Source: Symsagittifera roscoffensis (lineage: Eukaryota > Xenacoelomorpha > Acoela > Convolutidae). From it: a stretch of 64,000 nt of DNA. Position 1 is the stretch's first letter. Every line of letters begins with the position of its first letter. The stretch spans positions 10,050,027 to 10,114,026 of the forward strand of contig NC_087068.1 in assembly GCF_963678635.1 (NCBI RefSeq), read 5' to 3'. The translations under genes were made by a program, and so were the position numbers. The notes under the pieces were generated by a model, which was not told the DNA's origin, made no database searches, and saw nothing but the letters and a program-made list of their open reading frames with translations. This document shows, piece by piece, positions 1 to 11,619 of the stretch.

Positions 1-476
1 AATCCAAGCAAAATTAATTTTTAAAAGCAAAAGATGAATATTAAGGTTGTTTTTAACTCAGTATTTCTCACAATTCCGTTTTTTCTTCTGTTGATTTTTC
101 TTTAGTTGAGTCGTCACATATGCATCTAACTTCTTCATTGATGGTAATCACGATTGTAGTGGGTAGTTGCGGCTCTCGTTTGGAGATGTTTTTGAGTACA
201 TATAAGAGAACTCATTTTTTGTAAAAACTCATACTTCGAAAATCTCAAAAGCTAAAAAACCTGAGTTCTCTTATATGGACTCAAAAACATCTCCAAACGA
301 GGGCCGCAACTACCCACTACTATCGTGACTACCATCAATGAAGAAGTTAGATGCATATGTGACGACTCAACTGAAGAAAAATCAACAGAAAAAAAAACGG
401 AACTGTGAGAAAAAAATGAGTTAAAAACAGCCTTAATATTCATCTTTTGCTCTTAAAAATCAGTTTTGCTTGGATT
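1..476. repeat. Long hairpin: two arms of about 213 bp with a short loop
   Basis: The left arm (1-213) starts AATCCAAGCAAAATTAATTT. The right arm (262-476) is its reverse complement with few mismatches, ending TTTTGCTTGGATT. The spacer is about 48 bp. Both arms contain GATGTTTTTGAGT and CAACTACCCACT (or complements). This is a fold-back structure, possibly the end of a mobile element cut by the window. The 63-codon minus frame inside it is not credible as a gene. Confidence 0.75.
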
Positions 477-479
477 TAT

Positions 480-1190
480 GTCTCTAAGTTTCTGTTCTCT
501 TTGAAACACATTTTCCCTATTTTGAGATATTTATTTGCAGGTTGTCGAACAAAACTTGAAGGTAGCCGCCTGTCACTAAAAACTCATAAAAAAATAAAGT
601 TTTTTTTGTGGGAATGACCTAGCGGGCTGTGTGTATGCATGCGTACCTAGGATTGCTTCGTTCTGCGACGAACGCTATTTGGTTGGCTTCGCGTGCCAAC
701 AAAATCGTTTCTTCAGAGATCTTCCGAAAACAATTTCTTTAAAGGACGTTATCTTGCAAGATAAACTCATTTGATCAATTGGTGTAGAGCTGAAAAAGAT
801 TTTGATGAGCAGAAACACTTATTACGGATCATTTTCGTTTGATCTCCCAGAAAAATGCTGAAGAATAGAACTGAAAAGACTACCAGCAATAAGATTTTAT
901 AGAATGTAAAAAATTATCTTGATCTTTCATGATCTGTCGCCGTAAAATTCTAAAATAATCGATTATAATCGATAAATAAGCGATTAGAAAACAAAGAAAG
1001 TAGAAATCAATTTATTCCCTTACCTTATAATAGATTATATATAGTATAATATCTCAAATTTTAATCAATTTTCATGAGTATGAGCCTTGATTTCGCAAAA
1101 CCTTGAAAGCAAATAATCAAAACGTGAACTTTGCATACGCTTAATTGTGTTTTACCTTTGGCTGTAGCGAAAAATTGTGTTGTTTGTTTG
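480..1190. other. No gene seen; two small GC-rich stem-loops
   Basis: The stretch is AT-rich apart from about 600-715, where CGTTCTGCGACGAACG and GTTGGCTTCGCGTGCCAAC form two short perfect stems in a row. Nothing marks it as a known RNA. Confidence 0.4.
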
Positions 1191-1194
1191 TCTT

Positions 1195-1660
1195 TCCCAC
1201 CTCTTAAATACTTACTTTAACTCCCACCATTGTTACTACCTTCTTGTACCACCACCTCCCTCCCCCACCAGTTAACCCCTTACTTACAAAAACCGTTGAA
1301 AAAATTGAAAAATACCGTAAACGCGTGAAAAATACCGGCCCCCCTACAGACCTTTACAACCGACCCCCCCCCCCCCCCCCCATCAAAAAAAAAGAAAAAA
1401 ATTACGGGGGATGTCAAGTACTTGTTGGAGTGGGTAGGTATGGAGAGAAGGTGTTTGGGTAGGTTAGGTTGGTAGGTGGAAGTAGGGTAGGTGGAGGTAG
1501 GTGGGGTGAGGGGATAGGTGGGGTTGGGGGATAGGTGGGTTGGGGTACGTGCGGATGAGGGGTTAGGTGGAGGTGGGGAAGGTGTGCGGATAAATGTATG
1601 TGTATAGTGTGTGAGTGTGTGTGTGTGTGTGTGTGTATGTGTGGAAGGGATAAAAATTTG
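1195..1660 (+). repeat. C-rich then G-rich low-complexity tract, with GT microsatellite
   Basis: The left part is rich in CCACC and CCCC, including 15 or more consecutive C near 1366-1381. The right part from about 1405 is rich in GGTAGG, GTGGGG and GGGTTGGGG, followed by a GT microsatellite at about 1616-1638. The two halves are roughly complementary and the G-rich half could form quadruplexes. The frame over the C-run is not a gene. A shorter C-rich then G-rich pair lies at about 6765-7050. Confidence 0.7.
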
Positions 1661-1712
1661 TTAATTAATGTGCGAGAGATTTAGTTTTGTAAAATTCAAT
1701 TAAATACGAGTA

Positions 1713-3030
1713 CAAGGCTGTTCAAAAATTAATGGGGGGAAAAATTAACGGCCATTAATGGATGGCCATTAATGGATTTTTTAATATTCAAAATAGCATT
1801 AATGGATTTTTAATTCAAAAAATTAAAGGCCATTTCCGTTATTTCAGAGCAGGGATGTAAAAAAATATATTTAAATATATTTTTTCAAAAAAACAAATAT
1901 ACTTATTTTTTTGAGGAGAAAAATAAATATAAAATTATATTTAAATGTTTCCTGACGGGGAGAAAAAATTCTGAACAATCATGAATTGATGATTTCATTA
2001 ACAGTGAAAGCGTTCCAAAGTGTTTTATTAATGAACAAAAATATTTGTCCTTTTTGTTCATAATTCTTGGTCACTGAGTTGCTAACATGGCCATTCTTCC
2101 TTCCGCTGGTATCCGGCATCATAGCCCAATCTGTATTTAACGCAATAGTCCTCGCAGCCGTCTATCTGCTTGCTGTTGAAATATGCCAATTTGCCCTATA
2201 CATAATAACCAGCAATTAAAATGCGGACATCTGTTTATTGCACAGTAGACCCCGAAATAAAATATTTCCCTGCAAAAACAAAACGTATATGTTTACATGA
2301 ACCGACATTACTTGATTCGTTGCTTAATGCTCGGGAAAACCAGAAAGTGTTGGAAGTTCACGAAAACTTGAAAGTTCTCCTTTCAGTAACTTTAGCTCTA
2401 CAGCGGGAATCTATCGACTTATCATCGACCAGACTTCTTTTTGACGAAGTCGTGAACCGTGTTCCCGAGTTGGACATGGACATGAAATATCTTGCGCCAA
2501 ACGCTTCAATTATCGCCAGCCCGAACTTTGAAAATGGTGTTGTCAACATTTTGGACGAGAATGAGGCAAACTTGACAATCAGAGAGAAAGAGGAGTGTCA
2601 ATCTCTGAGGAGCTGTACAGCTGTTTTGCCTTCTGTGTATGCCAGTTCGTCGGATTTTGCAACACGCGTTTTGGAGAGCAAGCGTGCAAAGACAACTGCT
2701 ACGGAGTACATGAGTTGCAAATTTTTGGAGCCGAACTCGAACCGTATTGAAAGATTTTTCAGCGCAGCTGGGTATTCTCTGGGTGACCTGCGGCAATGAA
2801 TAACCCCTTTACATCTCGAAGAACAGCTCTTTCTCAAAGCCAATGCACGAATGTGGAATGTTGAAACCGTCTATGACGCTCTTCAAGAAGAAAACTGAGA
2901 AACATTTGAACTGAACGCCATTAATGGCCATAATGGCCATTAATGGATTTTTAGTTTTCTCCATTTCCGTTAATTGATTTTTCGCTGAAATTTAATTTTT
3001 CAATTAAAAATTAATTTTTGAGCAGCCTCG
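1713..3030 (+). mobile_element. hAT DNA transposon, internally deleted, with perfect 8 bp target duplication
   Basis: Both ends carry the same inverted terminus: CAAGGCTGTTCAAAAATTAA on the left and its near-complement on the right (CGAGGCTGCTC read inward). The element is flanked by TACGAGTA at 1705-1712 and again at 3031-3038, an exact 8 bp duplication as hAT elements make. Subterminal blocks at about 1750-1850 and 2917-2980 repeat the phrase GGCCATTAATGG in both orientations, like hAT transposase-binding arrays. It holds the C-terminal part of a transposase (2221-2898). At 1.3 kb it is less than half the length of a typical autonomous hAT. The ends differ from those of the CAGGGGCGGAT MITEs, so it belongs to another hAT group. 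Confidence 0.85.
2221..2898 (+). pseudogene. hAT transposase C-terminal fragment with a premature stop
   Basis: An open frame of 192 residues runs from 2221 to a TGA at 2797-2799. The same frame continues another 32 codons to 2898 with matching sequence (HLEEQLFLKANARMWN), so the TGA looks like a mutation inside the old gene. Family signs are a central LLFDEVVNRVPE stretch and YLAPNASII, then FENGVVNI, and near the end SNRIERFFSAAG, the counterpart of the hAT dimerisation motif (S.xERxFS.AG). The N-terminal zinc finger and the catalytic core are missing; a full hAT transposase has roughly 600-700 residues. It lies inside the element at 1713-3030 and cannot be active. Confidence 0.8.
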
Positions 3031-3281
3031 TACGAGTATGATTGAAAATTGAATAGGCTGTGAGTAATGCAAAAAAAACTGCAAGTTTGGCAGAAAGTTT
3101 GGAAGACATTTCTAGAGATTATAATCCATAATTATCGGTCACAATGTACTTTGAATGGTTGATAATTTATTTAATTTCTATAAAAATAAAGGATTTTAAT
3201 GGATTATAATCGATTGTGTGGTCTCAAACTGTAATTATAATCGTCTATAATGGCAACATTTTTGACAATAAAACTCTAATA

Positions 3282-3780
3282 CAAGACTGCTCGAATGTTC
3301 CGACTGCCTTTTAAGGTTTATGGAGCAGTAATTACATTAAAAAATTCAATGAAATAAAAAAAATGAAAAACTTTTTTTTTCTAAATTTCTTTTATGAAAA
3401 TCATCCCCCCACACGCCATGTAAAGTACAAAGTGATAGATTTCGCTCCTATTAACAAATCAATTATGGCAAATAAGCTTCTTTTAACCAATTTGGAACGA
3501 TTTCTAAGACGGATTAACTCTCCGCTTACGCGTTAATAGCGCGAAATATATCGCGCGTTATTTGTCCCAAATTGCAATCTTTAAACCCTCGTAACTTTAC
3601 GAAAAATAATCAAAGGTGAAATATCTTTTCAAATTTGAGCTCAGGACAACAATACTTTTCGAATGATATAAAAAAATTCCGTCAAAAATGGCTAGTTAAA
3701 AAGTCGAAATTTGTCTGAAGAAAAAAAAACCCACCCCGAGCACAAATATTCCGTTACTTTCGTATCGACAGTCGGAACAA
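3282..3780 (-). mobile_element. F1 element, near full-length
   Basis: It runs from CAAGACTGCTCG to GTCGGAACAA on the plus strand with all internal blocks present. The hairpin just inside the 3' end is deleted: CTCG is followed directly by AATGTTCCGACTGCC. Confidence 0.85.
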
Positions 3781-3789
3781 TAATCGATT

Positions 3790-6700
3790 CTGATCATTTG
3801 AAACTTTCTGCGGGTAATCTAGCAGACCAAAGCAACAGATTTGCTTGGTCTGATAATTTCTGTGTCATCTGGAAAAATAGCTTGAACGATATGATATCTC
3901 TGCATTCTCAAACGACTGTTATGATTAGTTTATTGAAATAAAGATTTCCGATGTCAATTTATTCTGACAAACTCGGAATTTTATAAAAATGTTAACAGAC
4001 ATGAAACTTTATTAAAATTTTTATGAAAACTTGTGATTTATGTTCAAATTAATAATTTTATCGAATTAAAATTATATATTTATTTTGCCAAAACAGTTCA
4101 AAGATTTTTTAGATTTTACAGCAGAGAGCTTTGCCTCTTTCTTCTTACACTGGTATCTTTTCCTTTCTGTGCCTTCTATCATGAGTCCTTAGTTCTTCGA
4201 AGGCTTAAAGTGATAGTTTTCATTAAGATTGCATGTAAATATTTTTCAATTTTGCTTTCGTGACCTCCATACTAAATAAGTTCAACCAGTTACTCAAATA
4301 TCACATAATCTAAGACAGTTTTCCTTTTGATATTTTCTGTACCGATCTTTTAATAAACTATGATGGCATTTCAATTAGCGGCAAAGACGAGGAATTATTT
4401 CTCATTTTTCTAGATCGAAACGACGGGAGAGCATTCAAACGTCTACTTTATTGTAATCAGAGATGAATAAGAATTTCTAAGTTCTCTACAGGAAACGAAA
4501 ATTTAAATTTACACGTTCTGGGGGTCTCAGAATGTCATTTTGATTGAACTAGAGCCTTTCATAATTGGTATCAGATTGTAAGAAAGCTTGTTTAGCAGAG
4601 ACTTTTTGTTGATTTTGCAAAGAAAAAGATCTTTCATACTAGATGTTTGTGAAAACTTTAGAACAAGTTCTGATTATCTGGATAATTTTTCAAAAAGTCT
4701 ATATAAAACTTTTTGAAATATCCATTCCTTGTTATTTTGTCCATATATAGAACCAAAATAAACCTGATAACTTTAAATTTGAATTGAGATATTGCTTCTG
4801 TTTTTTGAATATTCTGAAGATTATGTTGACATCAAAATTGCATTCCGACTGCCTAGGTGTATAATTTGATTATTTTCTTATCAATTCAGTCCACGAATTA
4901 CTTCAACCCAGAGGTCGATATTATTCTATCCGAGAAAAGAACTACCTCTGTTGAAATAATTGCCAAGAGATGAACCGAATTCCAGGAGATCCACAAAAAG
5001 CACATATTGGGTTAATCTCATTAAAAACCGGGTCTTGTTTACAAGTATACCCCTCCCATTGCCTGTTATAATGAGTATTCAATTCAATAATGAGCGAACA
5101 AAACCGACGGTTAAAAGAGTTACATTTGGCAATCTTGCCACTACTTTCCTGAATTTCCCGCGTGCTGGGACTTTTAACAAGATCCTAATATCCTTTTATT
5201 GAGATGAAATGGCAAGGTTAAAAAGCCAACAGACTGATTTATTTCTATCATGCGAAAATGATTGGCGTTAAATACTTTTTTTCAAAGAAAGGTTTAAATT
5301 TAGAATTAGACAAAGACAAAATAAAAATAGCCTTCGAATTGCATCGACTTGATCATCTCCCCGTCTCCCCTCCGCGGGCTTAGGTTGTAGATTTAGGTCC
5401 AGACCATCTTCAGCAAAGTTAGTTTTTGGGTTTTTAAGAAACAAGCGCCATTTAAGAAACAAATTTTTCAAAAATTCAAAAAAAAAAATTGCAAAAGTAT
5501 TAGAAAATTTTTTTTTTCAAGTTTTTTTAACAGTTTTTTGTCTTTTTCTACAAAAATTGTTTTCCAATTAGCCTATTTGATTAGTATTGTCGAATATGTC
5601 TATTTTTTGTTCAGTTTTTTTTTTTTAAAAAACTTACAGAAAAAACGTCAACAATTTAAAAAAATGCGTTTTTGTTATGACTATGGTCGGAACATTTTGT
5701 GCTATTTGCACAGTAACCTGCTCTCCTTTTTTTGTAAGTTTTTTATCTTTGATTTTGGAATCTTACTGATTAAGATATCATGTCCGTAGAAGTTAATAGT
5801 TTTCATCTAAAGCTTAGAACAAAAAGTTACGTCTCATGAAATTTCAATTTTTATAAGGGGGGGTTTCTGTTGAAGTAAAATTTATCGTGATATTGAGTTC
5901 TTGGTAATTAGTATTTTAACCTCCAAGTATCGCTTCTCAGACTACAATTTGAGTTCATAAATAACCTACAATTCCGTGACTAAATTCCAGCCAATGTCGA
6001 CTTCTTGTTTACACTTCGCTACAAATTTTGAGATTATCGCGCTTTCAGGAGCAGACATTTGCCACTCATATTCAAAATAGATCGCGGCTGATTTTTAGTT
6101 TACTTTAGGTTACTAAATTCTTGGCTATAACTAATATTAACCAGACTATTGCAATCGAATATCGATAATTCCAGTTTTTTTTTTTGTTAGCTTAAAACCC
6201 TGTCCAGTTTTTGATTTTTCGGTCGCCGGAATATTTAATTGGGAATTAAATTTAATATTTAATTTAAACTCTACATGGATATTATCGACTTCAAGAAATA
6301 CTTTGATGCACTCCTCAAAACCCCAAAAACCCATTATCAAATAAAAAGTCATTAATCAAAAAATGTCATTAAAATTTACTATAAACGTCAGAACCAAATT
6401 AGCCAAGGGTAAAAAAAAAGAAAACGGAAAACAAAATGCTATAAATTTAGAGAATAATCTACTAGTTGTCATCATAATTTAGCTGTCAATAACTGTCAAT
6501 CATAACCATACAAAACCAAGAATAGCTGGTTGATGGGCAAGTAGTAAAAAATGTTCCGACGAAATTCATTGAAAAACACAACAAAAATTCTTTTCAACTT
6601 GCGTTGGCTTTTGTTTTCGCTGTGATCAGTGAACCTAAAGGAGAGCTAACAATTTCGATAGTAAAAGTGAATTCAGTATATTTGACAGCCATTCTCCACA

Positions 6701-9700
6701 GTTTTCATTTTTTGCGAATTTTTAAAATAATAAGAAAAAACTTAGAATTTTTTGATGAGTTACCCTCAATTAGCCCCCCTCCCCCCAATGCAAGAATCCG
6801 ATCCTACGCCAATTAACAAGCGCACATCCACCTTCTTTTTACCGACATTTATTCCCCATAAGTGTTGCCTAATTTTTATAACCGCCACCATCTTTTCCTT
6901 CATGAAACATTCAACCCAATTTAGGGCAGTAGATTATGGGAGAGGTTAGTGTAATTGGGGACTTAGATGTGGAGTTGGGGGAATCTTTAAAAGTGGAAAA
7001 GTGTAATTGTGGGGAAATGGTAGGGTAGTAGTGTAAGTTGAGAGGGGCTCTTAAATGGCTGAGGTTTTCCTTCTGCCAAAAGTGACGTCAGTGATTTCGA
7101 ACTGGATTACGCCGTAAGTGATGCAAAAAAATTACAAGAAGTGCAATAGTTTTATTAAAATTAACTCAATAATGATAATGAGCCATGATAATGAAACTTA
7201 AAGGAATTTGAATCAATTCGAAACTTTCAAAATTTTCAGAATTTCAAAACTTACATAAAAGTTTATTACGTGAAACTCTTGCTACACTTATACCCTATAG
7301 GGTCAGTTTTCCCTGAGGATATCTAGTGCGTTTGCCATTTTTGTTTTTTTTTAAACATTTTTTTAAAATCCTTTTTAGTCTTGATTTTGGCTAATTATGA
7401 CTATAGTGAAGGCGAATAAATTGCAACAAATCTCGAAATGAAGAAAATATAAATTGTAAAAAAAAATTGAATTTCATCTTTTATGCCTAAAGTTATCTGC
7501 ATTCAAAAGTCTTCTTGAGTAGGTCAAAAAGGGTGAGTTATTTAGATTCTTAAAATTTTTCGTTGTAGAGTCAATTGATATGAATTTTATTGCACATAAA
7601 GCACTGCCCTTTTGAACCGGATTATTTAAGTTCTGATAGAATTTAAACAGAAACATTATCTAGAAATCAAATACAGAATCTGTACATTGCAAGTTTTTGT
7701 ATCTTGTAAGATCATTGTGTGTTCATTGCTTGAAATTTTCATGTAAATTGTAAGATAATTGCAAGTACATTGAATGTAAATTGTAAGATCTTATGCGGTT
7801 TCAAGATCTTATAAGCATTGGACATTGGAAAAACGAACAAAAGTTTTTCAGAATTAAAAAAAAAATCGTATCATGTAGGATCTTAACAAATTGCAAAATC
7901 CGTCTTGTGTTTGTTTTACAATTTTCCTGTTAGGTTTGTCTCTCTAAAGCATTTCGATAAGCAAGTTAAATTTAGAAAGAATAGTCCCAATTGTTTCCAA
8001 AAAGTCATCGCATCCACTTGTGAATAAACTAAAATTGGTAACAACCAGGCCTCGACTTCCTCCTACATAAGCAGTAGCCAAATAAATTTAAAATTGGTCT
8101 AGGAGTTGGGCAATTAATTTTGAATTTTGGGCTAGCTCAGGATAAAACATGATGAAATAATGGTAATAAAACAAAAAGTAAACCTTTGCCCTTTCAAAAA
8201 TTTTATTGCATACTTTTTAATGAAGAAGTAGTCCTGTTACTATTTTCATCAGCTTTCGATCCAACATTAAGAAGCAGCAGTTCTTTCGCCTGATAGAGTT
8301 CTTCGGAAATTATGCCCCTTAAAAATGAACGGTTGATTAATTACGTAGACTTAGGCCTAAATTTAGCTGATAATTTAACAAAGATGACGAAGCTGACGTG
8401 ATTGTCATCAAATGAATTGTTGTTATCAAAGTCAATCAACCTATTGAACAATTCAACCTCTATCATTTTCTTGGATAACATAACATAACTTCAATGTTGA
8501 ATCTAAACAATTTCTTGTACAGTATTGCTGTGAATTTAGTTTTAACGTTTAACAGTTTTTAGTTATCACTATCAATTATAGCTTTAAAAAAAATAGGCCG
8601 TTATTTATCTGTCTGTAGGGCTACCATTTCCCTCCATGATTGACTGTAACGCGGAAACTTTTCTAGTTTTGTAACATTTCTGACAGATGTTTTTTGACAT
8701 TTCTGAAGTATGCCATGAATTTTCAATACATGTTTCAAAACTATCCCATAAGTTTGTGAGTTTTGAGCAGCGATTCAACCTAAATCTTGTTTTTTGAGCA
8801 GACATTTTTTAGTTTAAGAAATTGGCAAGCTACTTTGAATCAGTAGGGTTTCTTAATTTACTTATCTTTGATGTTTTTGACAGACGCTTGTTTGAAATTT
8901 TTTTCCTAGGCTTAAAGCTGTATTTTTTGCGTATACTTATCTATTTCATACAGAGCCAGTTGTTGGTTCCAATTTTTTGTTTTGTCAATTGTAACTTGTT
9001 TTTTGATTTTTGTTTTTGAATTTTATGGTTTTCGATAAAAATTATTTTGCGGACGGAGATATCATTAATAAAAATCTGACATTTAATGAACCAATTTCCT
9101 CATTGGGCCAATTCTTTTTGTATTGCGCATGTGATGTGCTAACATTTCAGAAGAAAAAACATTTGGTTTGCGATAAGTATTGGACAACAAAATGATACCA
9201 ACAAATCAAAGTGGTTGGATGCTACAAGACTCAGTTCTAAGTTCAAAGCTGGAAATTGAAAAACGACTTGAATAGATACAATTCAAATAATTTTGTGAAA
9301 AATTTTTATTGCATTTAATCGATGAAACATTGCCACACTATTGAAATGATGATTGAAGAGTTTTGATTATTTCAAAACTTCACCAATTTTTGCAACAAAC
9401 TGTAGTCTGTTAGGTTTTTTGGGTTATAAATTACGCTCAATGAAAAAATGCAATGAAACTCTGCAAAATCAACCAAAAAGTTCCCAAAATTTTTTTATCG
9501 CGCTGATTTATTATCTGGCGCGTTTGTTTGTTTGAATCATCGCACTACCACCAAATTCTTACTGTTTTTTGAATTGAATCTAATACGAGCGCTGACTAGC
9601 TAAATTTTACTTATGTTTTATTTTTCAGTTTGCCAGGTTTCAGTTAAACTGAGTTTATGCCAGAGGTAACATACTCATAGAGTAATTTCAGATTAGGTAA

Positions 9701-10170
9701 ACCGTCTGTTCGTCACGCTATCTTATTTGTGACCTGATAGATTCGTGCAACTTCTTAGTCTAATACCAATCTTAATCTTACTCTTATATCTCTTAGTCTC
9801 CATAGATCTAGTGCATACTGGTATTTGCGAGTTAATCTTGGAGCTTGTCCAAAAGGAGATAAACTGTAGTGTATGATTTACTAAAATTGTTCTTGTGTTG
9901 AAACTAGAAGTAACTTCAGCACTACAAACAATTGTCAGTGTTAGTGATGCAATATGATTGGTTAGTTAGTAAAATTTTATAGGGATAGTTTTATCAATAA
10001 AATAGTTGGTTTATAAATTACTAGTCCAGAACTGGTTCCAAAACATAAAATATCAAGTAGTGATTCAAGATTTAGATTAAGTGCCTCCAAATTATCAAGG
10101 GGAGGTTTCAAGCATTTTATTTTTAAATGAAAATTGATGCAAAACAAAAAATTGAACAATATGTGCATTG
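3790..10170. other. No supported gene; AT-rich with repeat scraps
   Basis: Apart from the F2 piece at 5470-5735 and the C-rich then G-rich tract at 6765-7050, I see no coding stretch or RNA gene. Short frames here are rich in Phe, Lys and Asn codons, as random AT-rich DNA gives. A loose cluster of TGTAAGATCATTG-like words lies at about 7690-7810. Confidence 0.5.
5470..5735 (+). mobile_element. F2 element, 3' part
   Basis: TTGTCGAATATGTC, AAAACGTCAACAATTTAAAA and the end signature CTATGGTCGGAACATTTTGTG with CACAGTAACCTGCTCTCC. The final CTTGTT is eroded to poly-T. Confidence 0.55.
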
Positions 10171-10179
10171 TTGTTCCGT

Positions 10180-10608
10180 CCATTTGAAAAATGGGGAGGA
10201 GTTTTGTATTCAGGTGTGTTTTAGTTTTTTTTTCCACGCAACATGACTTACCACACCTAATAATTGGACTGGTTTGAGTGATGAATCATTTTGAAGCCCT
10301 TTCAGTTCTGATTCAATCCTTATTTAAAATATTCCAAAAATTTTGCCCTGTGTCGAGAAAAACCGGCTTGATGTTTTTGATTTTTCGTCTTAATTCGAGC
10401 GAATAAAGCAGTGGACCAGGCTTAGAGAAGCTGAATTATGGCTAATTTAATGCCTTAAGACTTAAGTTTAAGCAAATAGAACTAGTTTTTGGAGTTTTTT
10501 AGCTTCATTTTTGGAGCCAAAAACTTCAAAAAGTTCAAAAACTTTCTGCATATATTTTTTTAGCTTTTCTGTTTTTTTTTCTCTAAAAATTTTTTTGCAA
10601 AACTTCCG
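10180..10608 (+). mobile_element. F2 element, 3' end missing
   Basis: From CATTTGAAAAATGGGGAGGA through TTTTGAAGCCCTTTCAGTTC and GTGTCGAGAAAAACCGGC to the poly-T region near 10590. It is cut off where the 174 bp direct repeat at 10609 begins. Confidence 0.6.
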
Positions 10609-10782
10609 CAAACATATCAAGGAGCAAAAAGAACTTAGCACATCCTTAATCCTTAAAGCTATATAGCAGATCTATGCCGTCGTCGTACAAGTTATTTTTT
10701 TATAGAGCCTTCATTCATTATGGAAGATATAGAAGAAGTTTCCTTCAATACTCAACGCATTCAATGCGCCTTCATCGCTTTT
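10609..10782 (+). repeat. Direct repeat, first copy (partner 12375-12542)
   Basis: Sequence from CAAACATATCAAGGAGCAAA through TATAGCAGATCTATGCCGTC to TTCATCGCTTTT is repeated almost exactly 1.77 kb downstream. The only sizeable gap is an extra AATCCTT here. It abuts a truncated F2 element. It lacks TG..CA ends, so it does not look like an LTR. Confidence 0.8.
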
Positions 10783-11369
10783 CGTCGTCTTCAAGAATAC
10801 CACTCATGCTGATATTTTAGCTCCAAATATCGTAGGGTTCTGTATATTTTTTAAATTTCAGTTTTTTCTTCATTACATCCCCTTTCGCCATTCTTTTCGA
10901 CGCATTCACAACTCTGATTTTGACATTTCGTTTCCAACAGATACCTGGTGTGCAATAGACATGTCATTTGTCTTTACTGCGGTTTCGATAGCATCTGACA
11001 GTTCAAGAGTTTTTTTGCAATGTAGTTTCTGATGGTTCGTCTATGATTCTTCCATTTTTGCTAGTTGTCGCGTTTTATTTCAAACCGATTATCTTGATCT
11101 TCTCTTATTTTGTCGCACTGAGTTTAATGTACCTGGTAACTCGATTCAAAATTCTTTGTTTACTGCCTTCCACTATTTTTTTAATTGCCTTCTACTACTT
11201 TTCTGACTGCGTCCGCAATTGACACTGCCACTTGCTCTTGCTTTGATCAACTAACATCAGTATCGCGTCCGTAATTGATCTCTGAATGGCACTCTCTATA
11301 GACTGTTACATTTTATTTCGAGCAAGTGAAATTGTTTCATAAAAGAACGCTTTTGTGCGCTATTTTTGA

Positions 11370-11617
11370 AGGATTTTTAAAGGATTTTTTTTTCGTTTTT
11401 CTTGTATTCGTTTTTTTTTTCGTTTTTCTTGTATTCCTGTGTTCTAATTGGCGTTTTTACTATAACTGTCGAATATGTCCAAGTTCTATTTTTTGTTCAT
11501 ATCCTTGATCACACTACGCTGAAAAAAAAACGACACAAATTTGAAAAAACTCTTTTCAAATTTTCTATGACTATGGTCGGATATGCACAGACTTGCACAG
11601 TAAACGGCTATCCTTGT
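11370..11617 (+). mobile_element. F2 element, 3' part
   Basis: The 3' third of F2: ACTGTCGAATATGTCCAAG, CTGAAAAAAAAACGACAC, then GACTATGGTCGGATATGCAC with a partly damaged hairpin (ACTTGCACAG) and ACGGCTATCCTTGTTT. Confidence 0.55.
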
Positions 11618-11619
11618 TT

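Noticed and set aside
5268-5471. 67-codon minus-strand frame with a charged stretch
   Set aside because: Only a short GC-richer patch (about 5335-5410) is non-repetitive; no acceptor or donor gives a credible exon and no domain is visible.
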